This document shows, in pieces, positions 9,229-18,283 of a DNA stretch of 64,000 nt. How positions within the stretch are numbered: position 1 is the first letter of the stretch; each line of letters opens with the position of its first letter. A program made the position numbers and the translations under genes. The notes under the pieces are model-generated. The model did no database searches. It was not told where the DNA came from and saw only the letters and a program-made list of their open reading frames with translations. The stretch lies in assembly GCF_009720625.1 (NCBI RefSeq), contig NZ_CP046266.1, forward strand, positions 4,225,501-4,289,500, given 5' to 3'. Origin of the DNA: Metabacillus sediminilitoris (GTDB lineage Bacteria; Bacillota; Bacilli; Bacillales; Bacillaceae).

Positions 9229-10275
9229 TTACTTACTACTTATTCCACTCATTACGTCTAACAACTTTTGCTGCGCTTCCCAACCTTGATTATTTTTTAC
9301 ATTGTCTGCAGCTAGTAATAATTTTTCAAGTAGTTTCTTTTCCGTTTCATCACTTGTTTTTATTTCTTTTATTGCACTTTCTGCTTTGGTTATCTCATCA
9401 TCACTAACACTATTTCCATTTGCTATTAACGAGGATAACGATGATAATTCTTGAATAGAACTTGCCCATTGTGCTGCAGAGCTGCTAGTAGAAATGGGAG
9501 ATGAAAGTTGTTTACCTCCCCAAAAATCAGCGAAATCCTTTTGTTTATATTGTTCATTAAGTGCACTGGTTTGAGCTTTCTCTTTGCCCAAGCCCGCAAA
9601 CACAGTGAAAGAACCATCTATTTCCATCACGGCTGAAGCAAATCCTTTTGCTTTTATATCAGAAGCGACTGTCTCAGCTCCCGCTTTTGTGGAAAAAATT
9701 CCACCTTGAACAGCATATAATTGGAGTGTCGCTGTAGACGACGTGCTCACTCCTGCATTTGTACCTGTTTCCTTTTCATCATTAACACCTTCTGAATTTT
9801 CTATGTTTGCTTGATTTTCATTGATCACTTCACTAGGTGTACTTGCTGTTGGCATATCGTCATTTGACAAAAAATTCAACGCAATATACCCGAACATGAT
9901 CCCAACACCAATCGCTAACAATAGAATTGTCATAATTCTTTTTACAGGAAATGCTACATCATACTTCTTGCGATTGCTTTTAGTCGGATAGTGATACGGA
10001 GTAATCGTTTGATTCGATAGTTGTTTCTTTTTCTTCGACGGTGTGATTACTTTCGGATCTTCTAAATAAATTTCCTCCTCTTCATCTGGTAACAGCCATG
10101 GAAATTCGTCCTCTTTTTCTATTGGCTGTTTAGCAGATGCCACTTCAGTTTCAGCTTTAAGCTTTTCATCCCAAGATGTAATTGGAATTTCCTCAGTGTT
10201 CTCATTCTCTTTTGTCAATGGGCGTTCTAAGCCATTAATTTTTATTTTTAACGTGTCTGTCGTTTGCTTGTCCAT
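9229..10275 (-). CDS. spoIIB: SpoIIB-like sporulation protein with SPOR domain
   Basis: Stage II sporulation protein that helps septal peptidoglycan dissolution at engulfment. An acidic cytoplasmic region covers residues 1 to about 110, followed by a single membrane helix (about 114-136, IMTILLLAIGVGIMFGYIAL). A low-complexity Ser/Thr/Asn linker follows, then a SPOR-type domain (about 183-255, LYAVQGGIFSTKAGAE) that should bind denuded glycan. The C-terminal 90 residues are helical and poorly conserved. The start has AAGGGTGG upstream. It was probably the distal gene of a former pilus cluster, as its 5' side holds pil-gene remnants. Assigned from position between comC and maf and domain layout. 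Confidence 0.85.
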   Translation of the reverse strand: MDKQTTDTLKIKINGLERPLTKENENTEEIPITSWDEKLKAETEVASAKQPIEKEDEFPWLLPDEEEEIYLEDPKVITPSKKKKQLSNQTITPYHYPTKSNRKKYDVAFPVKRIMTILLLAIGVGIMFGYIALNFLSNDDMPTASTPSEVINENQANIENSEGVNDEKETGTNAGVSTSSTATLQLYAVQGGIFSTKAGAETVASDIKAKGFASAVMEIDGSFTVFAGLGKEKAQTSALNEQYKQKDFADFWGGKQLSSPISTSSSAAQWASSIQELSSLSSLIANGNSVSDDEITKAESAIKEIKTSDETEKKLLEKLLLAADNVKNNQGWEAQQKLLDVMSGISSK

Positions 10276-10394
10276 GTGCCTACCACCCTTCTCTGCTTAA
10301 ACACGTACGCTCATTTTGCTTACCATGCTATCAGAAAGGAATAGAAAAAGAACAAGACATTTGTCGTCTTGTCCTTGAAAATTTTCGTCAAATA

Positions 10395-10688
10395 CTAAGA
10401 TTGTTCGTCATTCTCCTCTTTAATAAAAGGAAATAGCGGGTTATGTTTTTTACTTGAAGGCGGTGTATCAATAGTCGGAGAATCATCCTCTAAGTCGGTT
10501 AATGTCGGAAAATAGTAAGCAGAAAGCTGGACTTGATAATCAATTGTTTCAATTACTTGATTTATTTGAGTCATTTCAGGAGGACCAGTAAATGAAAGTT
10601 TGTTTGCTATTCAATCGTATCAATAATGATGCCATCCTTCTTAAGGAATTATCCTTTCTTCAATTTTACGATTAAATGAGAAAAGCAT
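10395..10688 (-). pseudogene. Deletion scar of pil genes: PilM-like start joined to PilO-like end
   Basis: Immediately after comC, GGAGGT (overlapping the comC stop) precedes ATG at 10688, opening a 15-codon frame MLFSFNRKIEERIIP that stops at 10641. It resembles the N-terminus of PilM-type pilus assembly proteins. After stops and frame changes, an open stretch without a plausible start runs from 10610 to TAG at 10395, about 71 codons. It contains FTGPPEMTQINQVIETIDYQ and SPTIDTPPSSKKHNPLFPF, resembling the end of a PilO-like protein. I infer that pilM-pilN-pilO were removed by deletion, leaving both ends. Reading is direct; family names are from memory and weaker. Confidence 0.6.
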
Positions 10689-10692
10689 GATA

Positions 10693-11460
10693 CTAACCTC
10701 CAGCAGTAAAACCAATGAAAGAAAGATAAAGTAAAATGAGCTGATCCCCAAAATAATAAGCTAGTAAAGTTCCAAACATAATAGATGGGCCAAATGGAAT
10801 AGGTTCTCGCTTTTTATGCTTGCCTAGTAATATGCTTATCATCCCAAATAGTGTTCCAATAAGAGTAGATAAAAAGAAAGCAAGAAGGACAATCTTCAGC
10901 CCTAGCGCAAAGCCAAGAACTCCAAATAGCTTAATATCTCCGCCACCCATTCCACCTTTGCTCACATAGGCAATAAGTAATAGTAGGATAAAAACAACTA
11001 GTCCACCAATAATAGAATCGTACCATGGATCTAAAGGATAGATGATCCGCTCTATTAGGAAGAGTCCAAAAAAGAACAGTAAGATTCGATCAGGTATAAG
11101 CATATAAGTAATATCAGATACAAAGATTATCATAAATAATGACACTAATGTCAAAGATATCAGCAATTCAACATTCCAGCCAACAAGTATGGGAGAAATC
11201 ATAAATAAGATCGCTGTCATTAACTCAACAAACGGATACAAAGGTGAGATCTTTGCCCCGCAATGGCGGCATTTTCCTCTTAGTAATAGAAAAGAAACAA
11301 CAGGAATTAGCTCAACTGCTGTTAATGTATGGTTACAACTCAAACATGCAGACCAAGGTGTGACAATTGATTTATTTTTTGGGATTCGAAGACCGACTAC
11401 GTTGTAAAAAGATCCTAGGAGCAGGCCGTAAAAACATAATAAAATAATTAACATCATCAT
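10693..11460 (-). CDS. comC: ComC, prepilin peptidase / N-methyltransferase
   Basis: Membrane aspartyl protease that cleaves and methylates type IV prepilins, required for maturation of ComG pseudopilins in competence. All key features are intact. Zinc-binding cysteine pairs are C39/C42 (CLSC) and C64/C67 (CRHC). Catalytic aspartates are D116 (FVSD) and D175 in MGGGDIKL. About eight membrane helices span 255 residues. It starts at ATG 11460 in the overlap TAATG with the upstream truncated prepilin and lacks its own clear ribosome binding site, so it probably depends on coupled translation. Its survival amid decayed pil genes fits a continuing role with comG elsewhere. Confidence 0.95.
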   Translation of the reverse strand: MMMLIILLCFYGLLLGSFYNVVGLRIPKNKSIVTPWSACLSCNHTLTAVELIPVVSFLLLRGKCRHCGAKISPLYPFVELMTAILFMISPILVGWNVELLISLTLVSLFMIIFVSDITYMLIPDRILLFFFGLFLIERIIYPLDPWYDSIIGGLVVFILLLLIAYVSKGGMGGGDIKLFGVLGFALGLKIVLLAFFLSTLIGTLFGMISILLGKHKKREPIPFGPSIMFGTLLAYYFGDQLILLYLSFIGFTAGG

Positions 11461-11597
11461 TATTTAATATATTCTATTAATTTTTTCTCTGTAACAGAAG
11501 TAGCACCTTGTGTTGTATTAACTAGTTGTACTGCAGCATGTTCATTTAAACCAGCTAGCAACTCAAGCAGCGTTAATCCACGTTGATTTTTCAACAT
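11460..11597 (-). CDS. 45-aa truncated type IV prepilin-like protein
   Basis: ATG at 11597 is preceded by AAGGAGAT at about 10 nt and opens 45 codons. Residues 1-17, [17 protein letters not shown], are a textbook class III (prepilin) leader: basic residues, glycine cleavage site at G7 and glutamate at +5. The expected long hydrophobic helix stops after about ten residues and continues as a polar stretch, [18 protein letters not shown], ending LIEYIK. This looks like an in-frame deletion of the pilin body. The stop overlaps the comC ATG (TAATG). It may survive only to drive comC translation or may still yield a ComC substrate; both are inference. Confidence 0.7.
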   Translation of the reverse strand: MLKNQRGLTLLELLAGLNEHAAVQLVNTTQGATSVTEKKLIEYIK

Positions 11598-11831
11598 ATA
11601 AAATCGATCTCCTTCTCCCCTAGTTTTATAATGTCATAGTCCTAAACCAATGTTATTATAGCATGACTATTCTACCATTTATATGTTACGTTTTTGTAAA
11701 TCATTACCCAATTTGATTTAAATTGTCGAACATAGAAATCATAATTGATAAAATTACTTGTATTATGTAATTGATCATTATTTAACAAATAATGATCCTT
11801 TGCAACTCAATAAAAATATGTATTTTCCTGA

Positions 11832-12133
11832 AATCAAAATAATGGTATTAAAATTGTCGTTGATAATCTCAACATCTAAAATGTACATATAAAAATACTT
11901 TATTCAGGTAAACGAATGAACTATGTAACTGGTAATTTAATCATGAAATCCAGCAGTACAATTAATAATGGCAGCACTGTTATCGTTCAATCATCGCCTA
12001 TTCATTTTATGGTAATGGGGGTACGAGAGTAACTTACAATTGTCAAAGTAATGTCCCCTTTTTCCCAGATGAAAAAGATGTTCCTCCTTCAATAGAGACA
12101 ATATTTAAAGCTGATACTAATAAAGAAAAATAA
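11832..12133 (+). pseudogene. Broken plus-strand gene, possibly pilus-associated PilX/adhesin-like remnant
   Basis: Plus-strand reading frames here look coding but are interrupted. One frame reads NGIKIVVDNLNI, stop (11877-11879), NVHIKI, then MNYVTGNLIMKSSSTINNG and STVIV, ending at 12032. A second, shifted frame continues YSFYGNGGTRVTYNCQS and NVPFFPDEKDVPPSIETIF to a stop at 12131-12133. The alternating polar/aliphatic repeats resemble beta-helical surface or PilX-like proteins. No start or ribosome binding site is visible. A terminator follows. I infer a frameshifted 3' remnant related to the neighbouring lost pilus genes; the identity is tentative. Confidence 0.5.
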
Positions 12134-12183
12134 TTGAACGAGAAAAAAGTTGTAGGAATTCATTCCATCAACTTTTTTTCGTA
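12134..12183. terminator. Bidirectional terminator between the broken gene and folC
   Basis: GAAAAAAGTTG and CAACTTTTTTTC form the stem, with an inner palindrome GGAATTCATTCC in the loop region. Runs of T occur on both strands, so it can end folC on the minus strand and the remnant on the plus strand. Confidence 0.8.
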
Positions 12184-12195
12184 AAAGTAATGACA

Positions 12196-13497
12196 TTATC
12201 TAACGAACCTTTCTCGTATACTTGAGATAAAATACAATGACCCTGTTACAACAAGTAAGTCTTCCTTACTGTCTTTAAAATCTTCAACAAGCTTTTTTAA
12301 GATGTCCCGCCAATCCTCTGAGTAAGATTTTTCTTGTAAGTTACACACAGAAAATAGTTCATTAGCTGAAGCCGCTCTTGGAAAGTCGAAGGTTGTGAAA
12401 TGAATTGAGGTTGCAATACTAGACAATTGTTCGATCATCTCAATGTAATCTTTATCTTTTAATGCACTAAATAGAAAGTGAATATTTTTATTCGGATAAT
12501 GTCTTTTTAATGTATCCAATAGACTTTCAATCCCTTGTTTATTATGAGCGCCGTCAATAATAACTTCAGGATTACTGCTTACTTTTTCAAATCTACCTTT
12601 CCAACTTGTCTTATCAAGACCGTGACATATTTGAATTTCGCTAATTTTTATTTTATTCATTTGTTTTAAATAATCGATAGCTCCAACTGCTAATGCAGCA
12701 TTCTTAATTTGATGTTCACCTTTCATCGATAACAATAGGTGATCGTGATGCTGAAAAGGTGTATCCAATGAGAATACTTCCTTACCATCTATTAAGGTGC
12801 TTTCAAGAATCATTAATTCCTCATCTAATACATATAGTGGTGCTCTTCTTTCATCTGCCGCGTTCCGAATAACGGTTAATGCCTCTCGATCTTGTACCCC
12901 AGTTAATACCGGCACTTGATCTTTAATAATCCCAGCCTTTTCAGCGGCAATCTCCGTAATTGTTGAACCAAGAATATTCATATGATCATATCCAACATTC
13001 GTAATAATCGATACAATTGGCTTGATAATATTCGTAGAATCCAGTCTTCCCCCTAATCCTGTTTCAAGCAGTAAAAAGTCTGGTTTGTTATATTTTCCAA
13101 AATAGAGGAACATCATTGTGGTGATAATTTCAAATTCAGTTGGACCGCCTAACTCCGTTCTCTCAATTTTTTCTACTAACGGCTTTACTTCATTTACTAA
13201 CTCTAGCATCTCTTGATCAGATATCGGATGACCATTTACACTTATACGTTCATTAAATGTTTCAATATATGGAGAAGTGAAAGTTCCAACTTTATAGCCG
13301 GCTTCAGTTAACATGTGCAGCATGTAAGAAACAGTTGAGCCTTTCCCATTCGTTCCTGCAACATGAATCGTTGGTATGTTTCTTTCCGGGTGTTGTAATT
13401 CTTCTAAAAGCCATTCCATTCTTTTTAAGCCTGGCTTTACTCCAAATTTCAAGCGGCCATGAATCCAGGCGATCGCTTCATTATAATGCTCAAACAT
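12196..13497 (-). CDS. folC: FolC, folylpolyglutamate synthase / dihydrofolate synthase
   Basis: ATP-dependent Mur-ligase-family enzyme adding glutamate to dihydropteroate and folates in the cytoplasm. The P-loop THVAGTNGKGS begins near residue 44, counted from the chosen start. Other signatures are ETGLGGRLDSTN and the C-terminal IIDGAHN. The start MFEHYNEA at 13497 has GGGAGGG 5 nt upstream; the 17-codon upstream extension runs through the valS terminator and is not credible. Length becomes 433 residues, normal for the family. It follows valS, with a terminator between them. Confidence 0.96.
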   Translation of the reverse strand: MFEHYNEAIAWIHGRLKFGVKPGLKRMEWLLEELQHPERNIPTIHVAGTNGKGSTVSYMLHMLTEAGYKVGTFTSPYIETFNERISVNGHPISDQEMLELVNEVKPLVEKIERTELGGPTEFEIITTMMFLYFGKYNKPDFLLLETGLGGRLDSTNIIKPIVSIITNVGYDHMNILGSTITEIAAEKAGIIKDQVPVLTGVQDREALTVIRNAADERRAPLYVLDEELMILESTLIDGKEVFSLDTPFQHHDHLLLSMKGEHQIKNAALAVGAIDYLKQMNKIKISEIQICHGLDKTSWKGRFEKVSSNPEVIIDGAHNKQGIESLLDTLKRHYPNKNIHFLFSALKDKDYIEMIEQLSSIATSIHFTTFDFPRAASANELFSVCNLQEKSYSEDWRDILKKLVEDFKDSKEDLLVVTGSLYFISSIRERFVR

Positions 13498-13521
13498 GAA
13501 ATTCCCTCCCAAGGAGTATTG

Positions 13522-13556
13522 AAAAACTCGGGTGAGCTTTAAATGCACACCCGAGT
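13522..13556 (-). terminator. Terminator between valS and folC
   Basis: Nine-bp perfect stem (ACTCGGGTG at 13526-13534 against 13548-13556), then TTTTTC on the minus strand. It sits only 25 nt upstream of the folC start, so folC transcription from valS would require read-through. Confidence 0.88.
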
Positions 13557-13566
13557 AAAGTTTATC

Positions 13567-16218
13567 TTATCCTTTTAGTTCTTTAATTCTAGCTAAAACA
13601 ATGTCTCTTTTTTCGATGTAATCTTTTTCTTTTGCTTTTTCTTCCTCAATTACCTTTTCAGGAGCCTTCTTTAAGAAGCCCTCATTTCCTAATTTCTTTT
13701 GAACTCTCTCTACTTCTTTATCAAGCTTTTCACGTTCTTTTTCAAGACGTTTAATTTCTTCCTCAATGTTGATTAAGCCTTCGATAGGTAAGAAGATTTC
13801 AGCACCAGTCACAACTGCCGTCATGGATTTTTCAGGTGATGAAAGATCCGTTTTAATCGTTAAGGAGCTAGTATTACAGAATCGCTCGATATAAGCACGA
13901 TTGTTATCAAGTTGTGCTAGCACATTCTCGTCTTTTGCTTTTATTTGCATATCAATTTGTTTACTCATTGGCGTATTTACTTCTGCCCGAATATTACGAA
14001 CGGCGCGAATGGCTTCAACAAGCAATTTCATTTCTGTTGCGGCTTTATTGTCTGTAAGCTCATTGTTTACAGTTGGCCAAGCCGCTATTGTAATTGACTC
14101 ACCTTGATGTGGAAGTGATTGCCAAATTTCTTCTGTAATAAACGGCATAAACGGATGTAATAATCTCATTGTATTATCAAGAACATAAGCAAGAATTGAG
14201 CGTGTTGTCTTTTTCGCTGCCTCATCTTCACCATATAACGGAAGCTTGGCCATTTCAATATACCAATCACAGAAATCATCCCAGATAAAGTTGTATAGAA
14301 GTCGGCCGATTTCGCCAAATTCATATTTATCTGCAAGCTTTGTTACATTGTCGATCGTTTCATTTAAACGCGTTAAAATCCATTTATCCGCTACAGATTT
14401 TTCACCTGATAAATCAATTTCTTCATACGTTAAACCGTCCATATTCATTAATGCAAATCGCGAAGCATTCCAAATTTTATTGGCAAAGTTCCAAGTTGAT
14501 TCAACTTTTTCATAGCTGAAGCGTAAATCCTGTCCAGGTGAGCTTCCAGTTGATAAGAAGTAACGAAGCGAGTCTGCACCGTATTGATCAATAACATCCA
14601 TTGGATCAACACCATTGCCAAGTGATTTGCTCATCTTGCGTCCTTGTTCATCACGGACAAGTCCATGTATGAGGACATCCTTAAACGGGCGTTTTCCAGT
14701 AAACTCAAGTCCTTGGAAAATCATTCTTGATACCCAGAAGAAAATAATATCATAGCCCGTTACAAGGACATCTGTCGGGTAATAACGTTTAAAATCAGCT
14801 GCTTCTGTATCAGGCCAGCCCATTGTCGAGAACGGCCAAAGAGCTGAACTAAACCATGTATCTAAAACATCATGGTCTTGATCCCAGTTTTCGATATCTG
14901 CTGGCGGCTCTTGATTAACGTAAACTTCCCCAGTTTCTTTATGGTACCAAGCAGGAATACGATGTCCCCACCAAAGCTGACGAGAGATACACCAGTCACG
15001 GATGTTTTCCATCCAGCGTAAATACGTTTTTTCAAAACGATCAGGAACAAAGTTGACTTTGCCTTCAGACTGCTGAAGATTAATCGCTTCGTCTGCTAAT
15101 GGCTGCATTTTAACAAACCATTGTGTTGAAAGATAAGGCTCGACAACTGCACCGCTTCTTTCACTATGACCAACAGAATGCATATGCTCTTCAATTTTGA
15201 ATAAAACGCCTTGATCTTGCAGATCCTTCACAATTTTCTTTCTGCATTCAAATCGGTCTAATCCATTATAGATTCCCGCGTTTGCATTCATCGTGCCATC
15301 TTCATTCATGACAAGAATCCGTTCTAAATTATGACGATTTCCAACTTCAAAGTCATTTGGATCATGTGCTGGTGTAATTTTAACCGCACCCGAACCAAAT
15401 TCCATATCAACGTAGTCATCACCAACGATCGGAATTTCACGGCCAACAATTGGCAACACAACGTTCTTCCCAATAAGATGCTTATAGCGCTCATCCTCTG
15501 GATGTACAGCAACAGCGGTATCACCAAGCATTGTTTCAGGACGTGTTGTTGCTACTTCGATTGAACCTGTTCCATCTGCTAATGGATAGTTCATATGGTA
15601 GAATGCACCTTGGACATCTTTATAAATTACCTCAATGTCAGAAAGGGCTGTTTTCGTTTGTGGATCCCAGTTAATAATATATTCTCCACGGTAGATAAGG
15701 CCTTTCTTATATAACGTAACAAATACTTCACGCACAGCCTTTGACAAGCCTTCATCAAGTGTAAAACGTTCACGGGAGTAGTCTAAGCCAAGACCGATTT
15801 TTGACCATTGTTCACGTATATGGCCTGCATATTCTTCTTTCCATTTCCATGTTTCTTCAACGAATTTTTCACGGCCAAGGTCATAGCGTGATTTGCCTTC
15901 TTCACGTAGCTTTGCTTCAACCTTTGCCTGAGTTGCGATCCCTGCGTGGTCCATACCTGGAAGCCATAATACATCAAAACCTTGCATTCTTTTCATACGT
16001 GTCACAATGTCTTGCAACGTTGTATCCCATGCATGTCCTAAGTGAAGCTTACCTGTAACATTAGGTGGTGGAATGACGACTGTGTATGGCTGCTTTTTTT
16101 CATCACCTGTTGCCTCGAAGTACTTTCCTTCTAACCAAAACGAATAGCGGTTTTTTTCAATTGATTGTGGATCATACTTTGTTGGTAATTCATGTTGTTG
16201 TTCATTATTTCCCATCAT
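13567..16218 (-). CDS. valS: Valyl-tRNA synthetase
   Basis: Class Ia aminoacyl-tRNA synthetase charging tRNA-Val, with editing of threonine. The HIGH-type motif is [14 protein letters not shown] near residue 53, and the KMSKS loop is [11 protein letters not shown] near residue 527. A tRNA-binding anticodon domain follows, and a C-terminal coiled coil (about 810-880) is rich in Glu and Lys. AGGAGGAAAC precedes two consecutive ATG codons, so the start is uncertain by one residue. Its 883 residues are typical. Expression is controlled by the T-box leader upstream. Confidence 0.98.
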   Translation of the reverse strand: MMGNNEQQHELPTKYDPQSIEKNRYSFWLEGKYFEATGDEKKQPYTVVIPPPNVTGKLHLGHAWDTTLQDIVTRMKRMQGFDVLWLPGMDHAGIATQAKVEAKLREEGKSRYDLGREKFVEETWKWKEEYAGHIREQWSKIGLGLDYSRERFTLDEGLSKAVREVFVTLYKKGLIYRGEYIINWDPQTKTALSDIEVIYKDVQGAFYHMNYPLADGTGSIEVATTRPETMLGDTAVAVHPEDERYKHLIGKNVVLPIVGREIPIVGDDYVDMEFGSGAVKITPAHDPNDFEVGNRHNLERILVMNEDGTMNANAGIYNGLDRFECRKKIVKDLQDQGVLFKIEEHMHSVGHSERSGAVVEPYLSTQWFVKMQPLADEAINLQQSEGKVNFVPDRFEKTYLRWMENIRDWCISRQLWWGHRIPAWYHKETGEVYVNQEPPADIENWDQDHDVLDTWFSSALWPFSTMGWPDTEAADFKRYYPTDVLVTGYDIIFFWVSRMIFQGLEFTGKRPFKDVLIHGLVRDEQGRKMSKSLGNGVDPMDVIDQYGADSLRYFLSTGSSPGQDLRFSYEKVESTWNFANKIWNASRFALMNMDGLTYEEIDLSGEKSVADKWILTRLNETIDNVTKLADKYEFGEIGRLLYNFIWDDFCDWYIEMAKLPLYGEDEAAKKTTRSILAYVLDNTMRLLHPFMPFITEEIWQSLPHQGESITIAAWPTVNNELTDNKAATEMKLLVEAIRAVRNIRAEVNTPMSKQIDMQIKAKDENVLAQLDNNRAYIERFCNTSSLTIKTDLSSPEKSMTAVVTGAEIFLPIEGLINIEEEIKRLEKEREKLDKEVERVQKKLGNEGFLKKAPEKVIEEEKAKEKDYIEKRDIVLARIKELKG

Positions 16219-16261
16219 GTTTCCTCCTCAAAAAAACTGTAATCAAAACTTTTATGTACAA

Positions 16262-16560
16262 AATAAAAACTCCTTCCATCCAATAAAAGGACGAAAGGAG
16301 AATATTTTTCGCGGTACCACCTTTTTTCATAGACAAAAATGTAAAAGCTCTTTGATCAGCCAAGGGCAAATAAGATGCTCATACATAGTATTAGTCTATG
16401 CTCTCAATATGATAACGGTCTTTACCGGCTTCTCCTACTAACAATTCAAAGAAGCAACTCATGGGCGACATTCCAATGTATCTGCGTAAGAAACCTTCCA
16501 GCAAAATGATTTCTCTCTCTGTAAAGAGATAACAATTGTACTCTTCCCAATCAATGTTTA
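16262..16560 (-). promoter_or_regulatory. T-box riboswitch leader of valS (valine)
   Basis: On the minus strand the T-box bulge sequence GGTGGTACCGCG occupies 16310-16321, and a terminator stem (CTCCTTTCGTCC against GGATGGAAGGAG, 16270-16300) with a T run follows. Stem I begins with GGGAAGAGTA near 16540. In the candidate specifier segment GAATTGTTAGTAGG, two valine triplets are possible, GTT (16440-16442) and GTA (16436-16438). I could not decide which pairs with tRNA-Val. Uncharged tRNA-Val would stabilise the antiterminator. Confidence 0.93.
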
Positions 16561-16586
16561 TTGTTGTATGTAATTGATCCTATTCT

Positions 16587-16616
16587 ATATTACTAAAAAA
16601 ATCATTTTTTCGTCAA
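16587..16616 (-). promoter_or_regulatory. Predicted sigma-A promoter of valS
   Basis: TTGACG (16611-16616) and TAATAT (16587-16592) with an 18-bp spacer on the minus strand, directly upstream of the T-box leader. Confidence 0.7.
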
Positions 16617-16804
16617 TATCTTCGCCATTTTTCTCTTTTTCTATACAGGAACCATTTAAGTCTGTTCTTCATATTTTGATATAAGTAGATTCCCGCCATC
16701 ATGAACATAGAGATTGATTTTTTCAGGTGTATATGCTTTGAAAGGTCATTTACATGAGGGGTTTACTTTTTAAGGTAAAGGCATATAACGAGGAGGAGTT
16801 GTGC

Positions 16805-16996
16805 ATGAAACGGCGGTTTAATCCCTACACACTCCCGCCATGGGCAAGACAAATTAGGGAGATCGGTATTCAAATTATTATTCCATTAACGATCTTTCAA
16901 GGAATTCGAACAGTTTTCTTTCCAACATCTTTTGATGTTCTTTTATTAGCTCTATTGATCGTGCTTGCTGCTGCCTTTCGTTACGATTGGATATAA
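16805..16996 (+). CDS. Small membrane protein of unknown function, 63 aa
   Basis: A plus-strand gene in an otherwise minus-strand region. ATG at 16805 has GAGGAGGAG about 7 nt upstream, a better start than the ATG 17 codons earlier. The product begins with a basic, proline-containing stretch (MKRRFNPYTLPPWARQIRE) and has two hydrophobic segments, at about residues 22-38 and 45-60 (FDVLLLALLIVLAAAF). I do not recognise a named family. It is divergent from valS and convergent with ysxE, with a bidirectional hairpin at its 3' end. Good ribosome binding site and terminator support a real gene. Confidence 0.75.
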   Translation: MKRRFNPYTLPPWARQIREIGIQIIIPLTIFQGIRTVFFPTSFDVLLLALLIVLAAAFRYDWI

Positions 16997-17057
16997 GAAT
17001 GACGTCAAGCACTTCATACACGCTAGAACAATTAAGATCATTTCATTATTAAAAAGA

Positions 17058-17096
17058 AATGTCAGACCTCTTAAAAGAGTGGTCTGACATGATTTT
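17058..17096. terminator. Bidirectional terminator between the 63-aa gene and ysxE
   Basis: GTCAGACC (17061-17068) pairs with GGTCTGAC (17081-17088), with an inner CTCTT/AAGAG stem. T-rich flanks follow on both strands. Confidence 0.85.
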
Positions 17097-17104
17097 TGTT
17101 TCTG

Positions 17105-18136
17105 CTAATTACTAGCCGTTTCTGCTTGCAATTTTTTTTTCTCTTCAATTTCATGAATCTTCATAACAAAGTATTCGATGTTTTTAAAATGCCAATATGC
17201 TTTCACTAATTGTTTATTGCTTTCTTGTTCAGATTGATTTTTACCTTTACGTACATAGCTCTTAATGACACGGCATATTTTGTCCGGATAAGCCAAATAG
17301 CTTAAAAATAATTGCATTTCTGCCTCAGTATAAGGATAGATCTTCTGGTACGTATAAAACCAGTTTATACAGTCATCACATTGAGTTGGAAAGGTTTTTG
17401 CTGTTCGATTCAAAAACAGAAGGAAATCATCAATTGGTGCACCATATTTTGCTTGTTCAAAATTAGTTAATCGTCCTGAACCATTCTCATCATATAAAAA
17501 GTGATGGGCAGATATCTTGCCATGATTTAAGACAATTCTTGTTTTCTCCTTTTCTTCCATTTTCTCTGACCATTCTTCTAAATTTTTTCTAGAGAAATCT
17601 ATAGCACGACTTACTTCAATAAAATAAGTGACTGCTTGTAATTCAAACGGAGAAAGATATAGTCTTTGTTCACATTGATCAACAAATGATTCATAAAATA
17701 ACTTTGTTTCATCCCATCTCTTTGATAATGTTTCATAATGTAATTTGGCTTCTTGCCCGTTTAGTTTTATTTCTTTTTCCGTACGACTATGCATTTTGGC
17801 AATCTCTTTAAATAAATATTGATGGCGTGCATCAAGCTCATCCTCTGTTTCATTAACAAGCCAAGGCATCAGATAATAGTACTCACCATTATGATACGAA
17901 ATAAATTGCTGGTTTCTATTTTTCACGATTGGTACATAACTGGAGTATTTTTGTTGTGATAAGGTTGATAATGTATCAATAAAAGAAGGGTTACCTTTAT
18001 TTGTAAGCTTTTTCAGCACATACGTGCCAGTATTTGCATAAACCTTTATTGTCTTTTGGCTTATTTCCTCTATATATTCAGGTTGAATATCATATTGACT
18101 TAATAATGGCTTCATTTTATCAACTTGTATTGCCAC
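17105..18136 (-). CDS. ysxE: YsxE, CotS-family spore coat-associated kinase-like protein
   Basis: Member of the CotS/YutH/YsxE group of aminoglycoside-phosphotransferase-fold proteins found with spore coat genes. The 343 residues contain an N-lobe-like start (KTIKVYANTGTYVLKKLTN) and a Brenner-type segment, VLNHGKISAHHFLYD, where a canonical kinase would have HGDLHxxN. The usual catalytic aspartate is replaced, so it may be a pseudokinase. It follows spoVID on the same strand with a hairpin between them. The coat role is inferred from B. subtilis synteny. Confidence 0.9.
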   Translation of the reverse strand: MAIQVDKMKPLLSQYDIQPEYIEEISQKTIKVYANTGTYVLKKLTNKGNPSFIDTLSTLSQQKYSSYVPIVKNRNQQFISYHNGEYYYLMPWLVNETEDELDARHQYLFKEIAKMHSRTEKEIKLNGQEAKLHYETLSKRWDETKLFYESFVDQCEQRLYLSPFELQAVTYFIEVSRAIDFSRKNLEEWSEKMEEKEKTRIVLNHGKISAHHFLYDENGSGRLTNFEQAKYGAPIDDFLLFLNRTAKTFPTQCDDCINWFYTYQKIYPYTEAEMQLFLSYLAYPDKICRVIKSYVRKGKNQSEQESNKQLVKAYWHFKNIEYFVMKIHEIEEKKKLQAETASN

Positions 18137-18225
18137 TGTTGAGACACCTCAGATCCAACTAAGTAGTCTAAGAAAGCTTATGGTTATAAAAAAGTAATAC
18201 GAATACCTAATCAACTTATCATATT

Positions 18226-18263
18226 CAAAAAACAGCCGAGGAAAAGGTTCCCCTGCTGCTTTT
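18226..18263 (-). terminator. Terminator after spoVID
   Basis: AGCAGCAGGGGAA pairs imperfectly with TTCCTCGGCTGT, followed by TTTTTT on the minus strand. It separates spoVID from ysxE, and some read-through would be needed for a shared transcript. Confidence 0.8.
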
Positions 18264-18283
18264 TAAGAATGGTTCATCGCTTA

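Noticed and set aside
13498..13548. N-terminal extension of folC
   Set aside because: It runs into the valS terminator stem; the internal ATG has a strong ribosome binding site.
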